Source: Rhodobacteraceae bacterium M385
GTDB lineage: Bacteria > Pseudomonadota > Alphaproteobacteria > Rhodobacterales > Rhodobacteraceae
DNA length: 64,000 bases
Assembly: GCA_025141835.1 (NCBI GenBank)
Contig: CP081102.1
Coordinates: 1,860,001-1,924,000, forward strand
Direction of reading: 5' to 3'
Shown here piece by piece: positions 8,249-16,469 of this stretch (within the stretch, counting starts at the first letter, position 1; the number at the start of each line of letters is the position of its first letter). Both the position numbers and the translations under genes were made by a program. A model generated the notes under the pieces. It was not told the origin of the DNA. It saw nothing but the letters and a program-made list of their open reading frames with translations, and did no database searches.

Positions 8249-9255
8249 ACCGATTTCCCCTTCATGATGCCCGTAGGCTTGAACAGCAGCACGATCAGCA
8301 AGATCCCGAAGGAGACCGCGAATTTATAATCGGTGGAGAGCAGTTGCAGCAGCCCCTCTGGCTGCCAACCCTCTGGCCCGAGGTAGCCCACGACCTTGCG
8401 GAAAGCATATGTGACGCCAACTTCCGAGAAAGCGATCAGGAAGCCGCCCAAGATCGCGCCGAGGGGATTGCCCAAACCACCGACGATGGCCGAGGCGAAG
8501 ATCGGCAGAAGAAGCTGGAAATAGGTGAAAGGTTTGAAGGATTTATCCAACCCATAGAGCACGCCCGCCGTGGTCGCCAGTGCCGCCACGATGATCCAAG
8601 TCACCAGCACCACGCGATCGGGGTTGATGCCAGACAGCAGCGCCAAATCCTCGTTATCCGAGAAGGCGCGCATCGATTTACCGGTGCGGGTGCGGTTTAG
8701 GAACCAGAACAGCGCCGCAACCGCGACGATCGCCACAACGATGGTAATGCCCTGGGTGGTTCGGAAGGCAAGGCCCTCGTCCAGCCCCGTCATGTCACGG
8801 AAATCACGGGCGCGGATGATGAACCGCTCACCGTCGGAAAACCGCTGATCGTCCACGCCGATCAAGAAGCGCACGATGCCGTTCATGATGAACATCACCC
8901 CAAGGGAGGCGATCACCAAGATGACCGGTTTGGCCTTTTGTTCGCGGTAGAAGCGATAGACGACCCGGTCCGTGCCGATCATCATCGCGGCGGTGACTGC
9001 GATGCCAAGGGGGAGGGCCAACAGCGCCGTGGGAAGCGGCCCAAAGGACACCCCCGCCGCCTGCAAACCCCATGTGCCGAAGATGGTCACCATGGTGCCG
9101 AAGGCCATCGTGTCGCCATGGGCGAAGTTCGAAAACCGCAAGATGCCATAGATCAAGGTAACGCCAAGCGCCCCCAATGCCAGTTGAGCGCCATAGGCGG
9201 TTGCGGGCACGATAACGAAGTTCGTCAGTGCCACGAGCGCGTTGAGATAGTCCAC
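8245..9255 (-). CDS. livH: branched-chain amino acid ABC transporter permease LivH
   Basis: A 336-residue polytopic permease. I place the start at GTG 9255 (VDYLNALVALTNFVIVPA) because GGGGAGA lies six bases upstream and the extra upstream residues are basic and unlike any LivH. Diagnostic segments are LGVTLIYGILRFSNFAHGD, MRAFSDNEDLALLSGINPDRV and FKPFTYFQLLLPIFASAIVGG. It pairs with LivM and is translationally coupled to it. It is separated from livF by four small secreted-protein genes, which is an unusual insertion for this transporter operon. Confidence 0.93.
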   Translation of the reverse strand: MDYLNALVALTNFVIVPATAYGAQLALGALGVTLIYGILRFSNFAHGDTMAFGTMVTIFGTWGLQAAGVSFGPLPTALLALPLGIAVTAAMMIGTDRVVYRFYREQKAKPVILVIASLGVMFIMNGIVRFLIGVDDQRFSDGERFIIRARDFRDMTGLDEGLAFRTTQGITIVVAIVAVAALFWFLNRTRTGKSMRAFSDNEDLALLSGINPDRVVLVTWIIVAALATTAGVLYGLDKSFKPFTYFQLLLPIFASAIVGGLGNPLGAILGGFLIAFSEVGVTYAFRKVVGYLGPEGWQPEGLLQLLSTDYKFAVSFGILLIVLLFKPTGIMKGKSV

Positions 9256-9348
9256 GCAATGTCTCCCCTTGGTTTGCCGCACCTTATGGTGGTGCTTGCA
9301 TCGGTATTTGGTAACGCGCATGGGCGCAGTTGGCCAGAAAAAGCGAGG

Positions 9349-9726
9349 CTAAAGCGCCTCGCAGGTGCCAAAAATGGTGATGGTTCGGGCCGGGCCCTCG
9401 GACCCGTGGATGGAAACGGTCGCAAGGCCGTCTTGGGTGATGGTCAGCAGCTCTCCGATAGCGTGTTCTCCGGCGCTGGCATAGTCGGCCGAGGTGGTAT
9501 TGCCCGGATCAAGGCGGACGACCGGACGGTCCCCGGCGAGCGAGGATAAGAACAGCTCTCCGGCGTGATCGGCGGCGATGACTTCATAGGTGTCGTTGAT
9601 GCTGAAACAATCTAGGTTTTCGCACTGGACGGTCATCTGACAGGCCCAAGGCTCTGCCGCTGCACCCAAGGGAAATAGGGCGAGGGCACAGGCCAGCGGC
9701 CAAAGGCAGGGGCGGTGTTGTTTCAC
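9349..9726 (-). CDS. small secreted protein 4 of a four-paralog array (C-x5-C-x4-C ... GTCE)
   Basis: A 125-residue protein with a signal peptide (PLACALALFPLGAAA) and a short mature domain. Three cysteines open the mature part (WACQMTVQCENLDC) and a fourth lies in the terminal FGTCEAL. The three upstream neighbours share this layout. The middle is predicted to be beta-rich (TITQDGLATVSIHGSEG). No known family is recognised. Its start overlaps the preceding paralog's stop by ATGA, and livH follows 93 nt later. A periplasmic location is inferred; two disulfides are likely but not shown. Confidence 0.75.
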   Translation of the reverse strand: MKQHRPCLWPLACALALFPLGAAAEPWACQMTVQCENLDCFSINDTYEVIAADHAGELFLSSLAGDRPVVRLDPGNTTSADYASAGEHAIGELLTITQDGLATVSIHGSEGPARTITIFGTCEAL

Positions 9727-10124
9727 TCGCTCTGCTCACAGGTGCCAAGGCCGGTCACAACCCGCGTGCCCGCTTGCGGCTGATGGCCCGTCACCACCAC
9801 ATGGCCGGTGCTGTCGAAAGTTACGATCTGGGTCGATTGGGCACGGTCATTGCGGAACAACAGTGTGCGCACGCGGACCTGTTCCACGGCATCCTCAGCG
9901 GGTAGGTAATCCCCGATCAATTCATAATCCGAGGGCAGGTCGGCGTTCCAGTTCACCTGCCAATTTTCCTCGCCCTCAACAATCGTAATCTGTTGGTCCC
10001 AATCGCGGCACGCACCCGTGTCAGGGCACAGGATATCTAACACGCAGGTCCAATTGACCGGCGCCTCTTGTGCCTGAGCGCTGAAGGGCAGGGCGCAGAA
10101 AAGGGCGAGGGTGGCAACGCGCAT
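9723..10124 (-). CDS. small secreted protein 3 of the four-paralog array
   Basis: A 133-residue protein starting at ATG 10124, which has AGGAG seven bases upstream and leads straight into a signal peptide (RVATLALFCALPFSAQA). An alternative ATG at 10169 overlaps the previous stop as ATGA and would add 15 residues before the signal peptide. The mature part begins WTCVLDILCPDTGAC (C-x5-C-x5-C) and ends GLGTCEQSE. Function is unknown. The shared cysteine pattern and tail place it in the same family as its neighbours, despite low overall identity. Confidence 0.75.
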   Translation of the reverse strand: MRVATLALFCALPFSAQAQEAPVNWTCVLDILCPDTGACRDWDQQITIVEGEENWQVNWNADLPSDYELIGDYLPAEDAVEQVRVRTLLFRNDRAQSTQIVTFDSTGHVVVTGHQPQAGTRVVTGLGTCEQSE

Positions 10125-10165
10125 TGGGCGGCTCCTTTTGAGAGGAAAGGCAGGGGGCGGAAGGG

Positions 10166-10531
10166 TCATGTGGCGGGCTCACATGTACCGAAATAAGTGA
10201 CCGATTGAACGCCCCCGGTGGCAGAGAGGTCTTGCTGCGTCATCACCGCCGCGCGGTTGGGGGCGATGGTCAGCAAAACGGTGCTTGTGTCCGAGGTCTG
10301 GAACAGCGCGCCCATGGCAGGGGCGGTTAGGTGCGACAGGGGCGTTCCGGTTACCTGTTGATCCTGAACGGAAAAACTCAAGATTCCCGAGGCGTTCTCG
10401 AAGCTGAAAGGCACGCCGGGGTGGGTTTGGCAATCGGTTTGCGGGCTGCAAATGGTGGTGAAGGTGCAATCCAACCCGTTGGCCGTGGCCGAGGTGGGCA
10501 GCAGGAAAAGAAGAAGCGCGGCGGCTCTCAT
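10166..10531 (-). CDS. small secreted protein 2 of the four-paralog array
   Basis: A 121-residue protein with a signal peptide (RAAALLLFLLPTSATA). The mature N-terminus is LDCTFTTICSPQTDC (C-x5-C-x5-C) and the C-terminus is YFGTCEPAT. The intervening segment is rich in Thr, Ser and Val. Its ATG overlaps the stop of paralog 1 (ATGA). Function is unknown. Coupling to livF upstream and livH downstream suggests co-production with the transporter. Confidence 0.75.
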   Translation of the reverse strand: MRAAALLLFLLPTSATANGLDCTFTTICSPQTDCQTHPGVPFSFENASGILSFSVQDQQVTGTPLSHLTAPAMGALFQTSDTSTVLLTIAPNRAAVMTQQDLSATGGVQSVTYFGTCEPAT

Positions 10532-10950
10532 TGGGCCTCACACGACAGAACGAAATATTGCGGACGCAGCGCGGGCGCATCGGATTGAGGATTGGTAGTT
10601 TGGACGTGAACCGCGAAGCGGCGGTGGCGACCGTCTGGCGCGAGATCGACCAGAAACTCTCGCCGGAAATCGCTCAATTGGGGCAGGGGCAGCGCGTCTT
10701 GAAGTGCCGCGAAACGGTCGATCTGGCGGAGATCGCCCTCGTTCCGTCCCATGTGGGTTTCGGTCCCGTCGATGACCACCAGCAATTCCCCCAAAGCGGG
10801 CGTCGCGCCACAGGCGCCGGTGTCGGAGCAAGTCTCGGTCATGACACAGATGCCGCGATAGACCTCGGGCGTCAGATCCTCAAGCGCAGCCAAGGCGGGC
10901 GCCGCACAGCACAACGCCGCCGCCATGGCCGTGGTCAAGCCAGCCCCCAT
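10528..10950 (-). CDS. small secreted protein 1 of the four-paralog array
   Basis: A 140-residue protein if started at ATG 10950, four bases after the livF stop. The signal peptide is LTTAMAAALCCAAPALAA. The mature N-terminus has GICVMTETCSDTGAC (C-x5-C-x5-C) and the end is FVLSCEAQ, so the terminal GTCE of the paralogs is SCE here. It is the most diverged member. A longer frame upstream lies inside livF and is disfavoured. Function is unknown. Confidence 0.72.
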   Translation of the reverse strand: MGAGLTTAMAAALCCAAPALAALEDLTPEVYRGICVMTETCSDTGACGATPALGELLVVIDGTETHMGRNEGDLRQIDRFAALQDALPLPQLSDFRREFLVDLAPDGRHRRFAVHVQTTNPQSDAPALRPQYFVLSCEAQ

Positions 10951-10954
10951 GCCC

Positions 10955-11785
10955 CTAGCCCCCAAGGAAGCTTTTGCGCACCTCCGGATCGGCAAGCAGT
11001 TCCTTACCCGTTCCGGTGAACGCATTGCGGCCCTGCACAAGAACATACCCTTTGTCAGCAATCTCAAGGGCTTGGCGGGCGTTCTGTTCCACCATCAATA
11101 TCGGAATGCCGGTGCGTGAGACCTCGATAATGCGGTCAAACAACTCGTCCATCACAATGGGGGAAACGCCAGCGGTCGGCTCATCCAGCATCAGAACCTT
11201 GGGCTTTGTCATCAACGCGCGGCCCACGGCCACCTGCTGACGTTGGCCGCCCGAAAGCTCTCCTGCGGCTTGGTTGCGCTTTTCACGCAGGATCGGGAAA
11301 AGGTCGTAGACCTGCTCCATTGTCTGGCGGAAATCGTCGCGGCGGATGAACGCGCCCATCTCAAGGTTTTCTTCCACCGTCATCGAGGTGAAGATGTTCG
11401 AGGTTTGCGGCACAAAGCCCATCCCCGCCGCAACGCGCGCTTGCGGGCTAAGGGTGCTGATGTCCTGCCCGTCCAGCAAAACGCGGCCTTGGCGCAGGTT
11501 CAACATGCCGAAAACGGCTTTCATTCCGGTGGATTTACCGGCCCCGTTTGGCCCCACGATTACCGCAATCTCGCCGGGGTTCACGGCGATGGTGCAATCG
11601 TGCAAAATGTCGGGCCCTTGGCCGTAACCCCCTGTCATTGCTTCACCAATCAGGAAGGGATGTTCCCCGTCCACAGCAACAGGCTTGCCGCTTTTGCGGA
11701 TCGGATCGCCCATGGAGGGCGGCGCGGCTTTGGTGATGGAGCGGTCTTTGTTGCCGCGATCGTTCTGGTATGGATCAGCGCTCAT
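10955..11785 (-). CDS. livF: branched-chain amino acid ABC transporter ATP-binding protein LivF
   Basis: A 276-residue ABC ATPase. Walker A is GPNGAGKS at residues 78-85, the signature is LSGGQRQQVAVGRAL, Walker B is VLMLDEPTAGVSP, and the H-loop region is VEQNARQAL, all typical of LivF. About 40 N-terminal residues precede the first ABC strand, which is longer than usual; a second ATG at 11713 would remove 24 of them but has no obvious ribosome site. The start overlaps the livG stop (ATGA). It powers uptake together with LivG. Confidence 0.94.
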   Translation of the reverse strand: MSADPYQNDRGNKDRSITKAAPPSMGDPIRKSGKPVAVDGEHPFLIGEAMTGGYGQGPDILHDCTIAVNPGEIAVIVGPNGAGKSTGMKAVFGMLNLRQGRVLLDGQDISTLSPQARVAAGMGFVPQTSNIFTSMTVEENLEMGAFIRRDDFRQTMEQVYDLFPILREKRNQAAGELSGGQRQQVAVGRALMTKPKVLMLDEPTAGVSPIVMDELFDRIIEVSRTGIPILMVEQNARQALEIADKGYVLVQGRNAFTGTGKELLADPEVRKSFLGG

Positions 11786-12573
11786 GCGTCCGCCCCTTCG
11801 AGCTGGTCTTTGTTCTTCAGGCCGGTGCCCAGATAGGCCTCGATCACGGCGTCATTGGCTTTGATCTCGTCCAGCGTCCCTTCGGCCAGCACTTTGCCTT
11901 CAGCCATACAGATCACCGGATCGCAGAGGCGGCCGATGAAATCCATGTCGTGTTCAATCACGCAGAAGGTGTAGTTGCGTTCTTGGTTGAGGCGGATGAT
12001 CGCGTCGCCAATGGTGTTTAGCAGCGTGCGGTTTACGCCTGCGCCGACCTCGTCCAGAAACACGATCTTGGCGTCCACCATCATGGTGCGGCCCAGTTCC
12101 AGCAGCTTCTTTTGCCCGCCCGAAATCTGGCCCGCTGGTTGCTCGGCCAAATGCTCAACCGTCAGAAATTCCAACACTTCATCGGCTTTGGCGCGCAGGG
12201 CGCGTTCTTCATCGGCAATGCGTTTGCGGCCAAACCATGTGTTCCAAAGCGTCTCGCCCGATTGGCCCTCGGGGACCATCATCAGATTTTCGCGGCAAGT
12301 CATGGTCGAGAATTCGTGGGCAATTTGGAACGTGCGCAACAGCCCTTTGCTAAACAACTGATGGGGCGGCAGGCCGGTGATGTCTTCGCCATCCATCACG
12401 ACGCGCCCCGAGGTCGGCGGTAGAACACCCGCGATGACGTTGAACAGCGTCGTCTTACCCGCGCCGTTGGGGCCGATAAGTCCGGTGATAGAGCCGGTTT
12501 CGATCCGCAGGCTTGCGCCATCCACGGCATGGAAACCGCCGAAATGTTTGTGAAGGTCGTGGACTTCGATCAT
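11782..12573 (-). CDS. livG: branched-chain amino acid ABC transporter ATP-binding protein LivG
   Basis: A 263-residue ABC ATPase with Walker A GPNGAGKT (34-41), the signature ISGGQKKLLELGRTM, Walker B IVFLDEVGAGVN and the LivG-type VIEHDMDFI H-loop. In Walker B the usual DEP of the LivG/F family is DEV, a small deviation. It lies downstream of the binding-protein gene, with an attenuator-like hairpin between them, and is translationally coupled to livF. Confidence 0.94.
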   Translation of the reverse strand: MIEVHDLHKHFGGFHAVDGASLRIETGSITGLIGPNGAGKTTLFNVIAGVLPPTSGRVVMDGEDITGLPPHQLFSKGLLRTFQIAHEFSTMTCRENLMMVPEGQSGETLWNTWFGRKRIADEERALRAKADEVLEFLTVEHLAEQPAGQISGGQKKLLELGRTMMVDAKIVFLDEVGAGVNRTLLNTIGDAIIRLNQERNYTFCVIEHDMDFIGRLCDPVICMAEGKVLAEGTLDEIKANDAVIEAYLGTGLKNKDQLEGADA

Positions 12574-12613
12574 GGGCGTCCTTCCGAGCTGCCAGCCAAG
12601 ACAGCCCTTAAAT

Positions 12614-12650
12614 CAGAAAAAGAGCAGCCCGGTCGTGTAAACCGGGCCGC
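12614..12650 (-). terminator. attenuator-like terminator between binding-protein gene and livG
   Basis: GCCCGGT (12627-12633) pairs with ACCGGGC (12641-12647) with a 7-nt loop. On the minus strand TCTTTTTCTGATTT follows. A partial terminator here would give more binding protein than ATPase and permease, as is common in ABC operons. Confidence 0.75.
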
Positions 12651-12672
12651 CCCTATATCAATGGTAGATCAA

Positions 12673-13869
12673 TTAACGGTAGCCAGCGACCGTCAGCTCA
12701 CCATCAACGATCTCGATCTCACGGTAGTTGCCAGCGGATTCGCCGCCACCGATGAGGTCCACGGCCGAGGCACCGACGTAGTCCACGTCTTCACCGTTGG
12801 CGATCATCTCAAGCGCCATGCCAAGCTGGCCGGGCAGGATCTCGGTGCCCGGTGCGTTGGCGACGTTCATGATCTCGCCCATGTAGTCGGCGGCGTTGCG
12901 GGAGTCAGCGGCAGCCATGGCGAGCATGATCAAAGCGGCGGCGTCATAGGATTCCGCGGAGAAGGGCGAAGACCCGTCAAAGCCCGCTTCTTCAGCCATC
13001 GCTTGGTAGATGCCAGCGCCTTCAGAGTCGGTGCCGGGGTTCTGACCGAAAGAGCCGTCGATGTCAGAGCCGAAGTTGTCGACCAGTGCTTGCGAAACCA
13101 TGCCGTCTGGGAAGACGAAGGTATCAAACGCGCCGGTGTCCAGTGCCGCCTGAATCACGCCAGAGCCGCCTTGGTCCACATAGCCTGCAACAACAAGTGC
13201 GTCGCCGCCGGCGGACGCCAAAGCGCCAACTTCAGCGGAGTAATCCGCGCGGCCATCTTCGTGGGCGGCGGAAAGCGTCACGGTGCCGCCCGCTTCTTCA
13301 AACGCGGCCGAGAACGCGTCGGCCAGACCTTGGCCGTAGTCGTTGTTGGTGTAGGTCAGGGCAACGGTGTCGATGCCACGCTCCATGATGATTTCAGCCA
13401 TCACAACACCTTGGCGGGCGTCGGACGGCGCGGTGCGGAAGAACAAGCCGTTGTCTTCAGCCGTGGAAAGGCCGGGGGATGTCGCGGAAGGCGAGACCAT
13501 GACCATGCCGTTTGGCAGGGCGACGTTGGCAAGGATGGAGCCGGTCACGCCTGAGCAATCGGCGCCGACGATGCCGTGCACGCCATCGGATGTGATCAGA
13601 CGCTCGGCAGCGGCTTGCGCGGCAGAGCTGTCAACGCAGGTGCTGTCTGCACGTACAGACGTGACGGACGCGCCGCCGAACAATGCGCCAGAGGCGGTGA
13701 CTTCGGCCATCGCCAGTTCCGCGCCGTCGCCCATTGCAGGTGTGATCGATTCAATCGGACCGGTGAAGCCGAGGATCACGCCAAGGGTCACGTCGCCTTG
13801 GTGGCCGTCAGCAATTGCAACGCCTGTCAGCGCCATGGATGCGGCGGATGCCAGCAAAAACTTTTTCAT
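12673..13869 (-). CDS. branched-chain amino acid ABC transporter substrate-binding protein (LivK-like)
   Basis: A 398-residue periplasmic binding protein starting at ATG 13869, with GGGAGT upstream, and a signal peptide (KKFLLASAASMALTGVAIA). The mature part opens with LGVILGFTGPIES, the type I binding-fold start, and contains the C-terminal NAADYMGEIMNVANAPG region typical of the family. Two cysteines (TCVD, DCSG) could form the usual disulfide of LivJ/LivK-type proteins. It is the first gene of the operon and is followed by an attenuator. The ligand cannot be read from sequence; branched-chain amino acids are the default for the family. Confidence 0.88.
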   Translation of the reverse strand: MKKFLLASAASMALTGVAIADGHQGDVTLGVILGFTGPIESITPAMGDGAELAMAEVTASGALFGGASVTSVRADSTCVDSSAAQAAAERLITSDGVHGIVGADCSGVTGSILANVALPNGMVMVSPSATSPGLSTAEDNGLFFRTAPSDARQGVVMAEIIMERGIDTVALTYTNNDYGQGLADAFSAAFEEAGGTVTLSAAHEDGRADYSAEVGALASAGGDALVVAGYVDQGGSGVIQAALDTGAFDTFVFPDGMVSQALVDNFGSDIDGSFGQNPGTDSEGAGIYQAMAEEAGFDGSSPFSAESYDAAALIMLAMAAADSRNAADYMGEIMNVANAPGTEILPGQLGMALEMIANGEDVDYVGASAVDLIGGGESAGNYREIEIVDGELTVAGYR

Positions 13870-14132
13870 TACTTTACTCCCTGATCTGGGCATTTTTGCC
13901 CTTGATGGCGGGAACTCTAGCCGCGGTTGTTTAAAAGGGAAAGGGGGTAATCGGGGGTCCATATCGGGACCAGTTTCGCTAGGGTTTAGAACGCTCTGCG
14001 GGTGATTTGGGGCAGGTTGAGGTATCGGCATTCGTCATGTGGTCTTGCGCCGGGGGGACGGATTTGATCGACTGCGCGCAATGCCCCCTTGGGGGGCTCG
14101 ACACGCCCGCTCGCCCGAAAGGAACTCTGCCT

Positions 14133-14891
14133 ATGCCCGCCGATCCAAACCCGATCAAAGCTGCCCTTTCTGAAGGCAAAATGCAGCGGGGCCTGTGGTT
14201 GAACCTGCCCGGCATGGTAACAGCGGAGATGGCAGGGAACGCAGGCTTTGACTGGTGCCTGATCGATGGAGAGCACGGCCCCTGGGACCCTGCGGCCATC
14301 CGCGCGCAGCTTATTGCCCTTGCCGCCACGCCAACCCCTGCCGTTGTCAGGGTGCCGGTGGCTGAGGAATGGATTATCAAACAGGCACTTGATCTGGGGG
14401 TACAGACCTTGGTGGTGCCCATGGTGAACTCAGTGGAAGAGGCGCAAGCCGTCGTCCGCGCCTGCCGCTACCCGCCCGAGGGGACGCGCGGCATGGGGGC
14501 GATGGTGGCCCGTGCCGGGCGCTTTGGCGCAACGTCAGGCTACCCCGCCACGGCCAATGACCAGATTTGCATCATCGTCCAAGCCGAAAGCCGCGCCGCG
14601 CTGGATAATCTAGAGGCGATCACCGCGGTAGAGGGCGTTGACGGCGTGTTCATCGGCCCTGCCGATTTGGGGGCCGACCTGGGCTTTCGCGATGATTTGG
14701 CCAATCCCGAGCTATGGGAAACCATCGAGGGCGCCATCGCCACTATTCGGGGCGGCGGAAAGGCGGCGGGCATCATCGTCAGCGGTGCCGAGATGGAGGC
14801 CCGCGTGATCAAAGCGGGCGTGACCTTCCTTGGCTGCGGCGGCGATGCGGGCGTGTTGCAAACGGGCCTTGCGGGTTTGGCCGCCCAATGA
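14133..14891 (+). CDS. HpcH/HpaI family aldolase
   Basis: A 252-residue class II pyruvate aldolase-like protein, starting at ATG 14133 with AAAGGA upstream. Family motifs are FDWCLIDGEHGPWD, the repeated substrate-site arginine in VVRVPV, GTRGMGAMVARAGRFG, and VDGVFIGPADLGADLG. These match 4-hydroxy-2-oxoheptanedioate aldolase (HpaI) and related 2-keto-3-deoxy aldolases. It would cleave a 4-hydroxy-2-oxo acid to pyruvate plus an aldehyde. The stop overlaps the next gene's ATG. A short hairpin (GCCCCC-TTG-GGGGGC, 14083-14097) lies in the leader. The physiological substrate is unknown. Confidence 0.9.
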   Translation: MPADPNPIKAALSEGKMQRGLWLNLPGMVTAEMAGNAGFDWCLIDGEHGPWDPAAIRAQLIALAATPTPAVVRVPVAEEWIIKQALDLGVQTLVVPMVNSVEEAQAVVRACRYPPEGTRGMGAMVARAGRFGATSGYPATANDQICIIVQAESRAALDNLEAITAVEGVDGVFIGPADLGADLGFRDDLANPELWETIEGAIATIRGGGKAAGIIVSGAEMEARVIKAGVTFLGCGGDAGVLQTGLAGLAAQ

Positions 14892-15943
14892 ACACGGCGC
14901 AAGACATGATCCGCATCGCGCACGGTGATGCCGAGGCGCTGATTGACCCGCGCGTCGGCAACATCCCCCATTGGCAAGTGTCGGGCCGGGTGCCGTTGCA
15001 TGTGGCCCCTTGGCGCGATGAGCCTGAGGTCCAAGACGACACCAACGTGGCGCTGGTCGATAAACGACTGGCGGGCGATTTCCTGTGTATGCCGTTCGGG
15101 CGTGACGACGTCCATGGCGGGCCAATCCACGGCCCCACCGCCAACGACCCTTGGGAATTGGTCGCTCACGATGCGGCAACGGCCCGGTTTGCACTCAGCA
15201 CCGGGGTTCTGGGGGCCCATGTCACCAAAGAGGTGCGCCTTGTCGGTGCGTCGTTGCTGACCACCCATGTGGTGGACGGCGGCAGCGGTGACGTGACCTT
15301 TGCCCATCATCCCATGACCCGCATGACGGAGGGCGGGCGGCTGTCCTTCAGCCCCAAACGCGCCGCCCTGACCGACCCCACAGCGCAGCACGAAGGCGCG
15401 AACCTCTGGGCGCTGAACCAGTTGCGTGGCGATCTGGATTTGGACGCCGAGGATGGCAGCCAGTGGAACCCCGGCACCTATCCCGCCGGCCACGTGGTGG
15501 AGGATTTCTGCACATTGGTCGAGGCCCGCGGCGCAACGCTCGGCTGGACCTGCGTGATGCGCAATGCGGAAGACGACATGGTGATCGTTCTGAAAGACGC
15601 ACAGGTCTTACCGATCACGATGCTATGGATCTCCAACGGCGCGCGCGACTTCCCGCCTTGGAACAGCCGCCATACGGGTGTTCTGGGTATCGAGGATGGT
15701 TGCGCCATGGGTGGAGAGGGGCTGGCAGCCGCCTGCACCGACAACCGCCTGACGGCCATGGGCGTTCCCACCTGCCTGAGCCTGGGGCCGCGCCATGTGA
15801 TCCGCCACGCCATGGTGTCTCTGCCGCGCCCTCCCGGCTGGTCCGAACTGACAAAGGTCACGCTGGAAGGCGGCCATTTGCAATTGACCGAAGCCGGGGG
15901 CAGTTCCCTCGCTATTCCGTTCCCGGAGGATCACTTTGACTGA
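14888..15943 (+). CDS. galactose mutarotase-like (aldose 1-epimerase superfamily) protein
   Basis: A 351-residue protein translationally coupled (ATGA) to the aldolase gene. It has the overall character of a galactose mutarotase-like beta-sandwich, with segments such as FLCMPFGRDD, TFAHHPMTRM, TLGWTCVMRN and PWNSRHTGVLGIEDGC. The histidines in HHP and SRHTGVLGIED could be the catalytic pair. No signal peptide is seen. Coupling to an aldolase suggests sugar or sugar-acid processing. The assignment rests on fold-level resemblance, so the substrate is open. Confidence 0.6.
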   Translation: MNTAQDMIRIAHGDAEALIDPRVGNIPHWQVSGRVPLHVAPWRDEPEVQDDTNVALVDKRLAGDFLCMPFGRDDVHGGPIHGPTANDPWELVAHDAATARFALSTGVLGAHVTKEVRLVGASLLTTHVVDGGSGDVTFAHHPMTRMTEGGRLSFSPKRAALTDPTAQHEGANLWALNQLRGDLDLDAEDGSQWNPGTYPAGHVVEDFCTLVEARGATLGWTCVMRNAEDDMVIVLKDAQVLPITMLWISNGARDFPPWNSRHTGVLGIEDGCAMGGEGLAAACTDNRLTAMGVPTCLSLGPRHVIRHAMVSLPRPPGWSELTKVTLEGGHLQLTEAGGSSLAIPFPEDHFD

Positions 15944-16388
15944 CCGCATGATCTGGATTGATGGCGATGCCTGCCCGGTAAAGGAAGAGGTGTATAAATG
16001 CGCCTACCGCCACAATATCCCCGTAAAACTGGTGGCGGGCGGCTACCTGCGCCACCCCGAGCATCCGCTGATTACCATGGTGATGGCGGGCGATGCCTTT
16101 GACGCCGCCGATGACGTGATCGCCGAAGGCGCGGGGCAGGGCAGTCTGGTGATAACGGCTGATATCCTTCTGGCCGAACGCTGCCTGAGCGAAGGGGCCG
16201 TGGTACTTAACCATAAGGGAGAGGCGTTTACCGCCAACTCCATCGGGGCGCAGGTCGCGACCCGTGCGATCATGGCCGATTTGCGTGCGGGACTAGAGGG
16301 GCAGGCCATCGGCGGGCAGAAACCGTTTTCCAAAGCGGACCGATCCGCGTTTTCCAATGCGCTGGAAACCGCCCTGCGCAAGCTGTAA
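15936..16388 (+). CDS. YaiI/YqxD family (DUF188) protein, TTG start
   Basis: A 150-residue protein of the DUF188 family, with the diagnostic N-terminus IWIDGDACPVKEEVYK and the inner segments VITADILLAERCL and GAVVLNHKGE. A PIN-like nuclease fold has been proposed for the family but the function is unproven. I chose TTG 15936 because GGAGGA ends five bases before it; the ATG at 15948 would be 17 bases away. The start overlaps the preceding stop, so the gene is coupled to the mutarotase-like gene. Confidence 0.88.
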   Translation: MTDRMIWIDGDACPVKEEVYKCAYRHNIPVKLVAGGYLRHPEHPLITMVMAGDAFDAADDVIAEGAGQGSLVITADILLAERCLSEGAVVLNHKGEAFTANSIGAQVATRAIMADLRAGLEGQAIGGQKPFSKADRSAFSNALETALRKL

Positions 16389-16469
16389 CCCCGCGTTGCG
16401 GTGCCGGAGACCGCTTGAAATAGCTGCAAAAGAAGCGTAGGTGCGCCTCTTCTGTTTAAGGTGGCTCTC

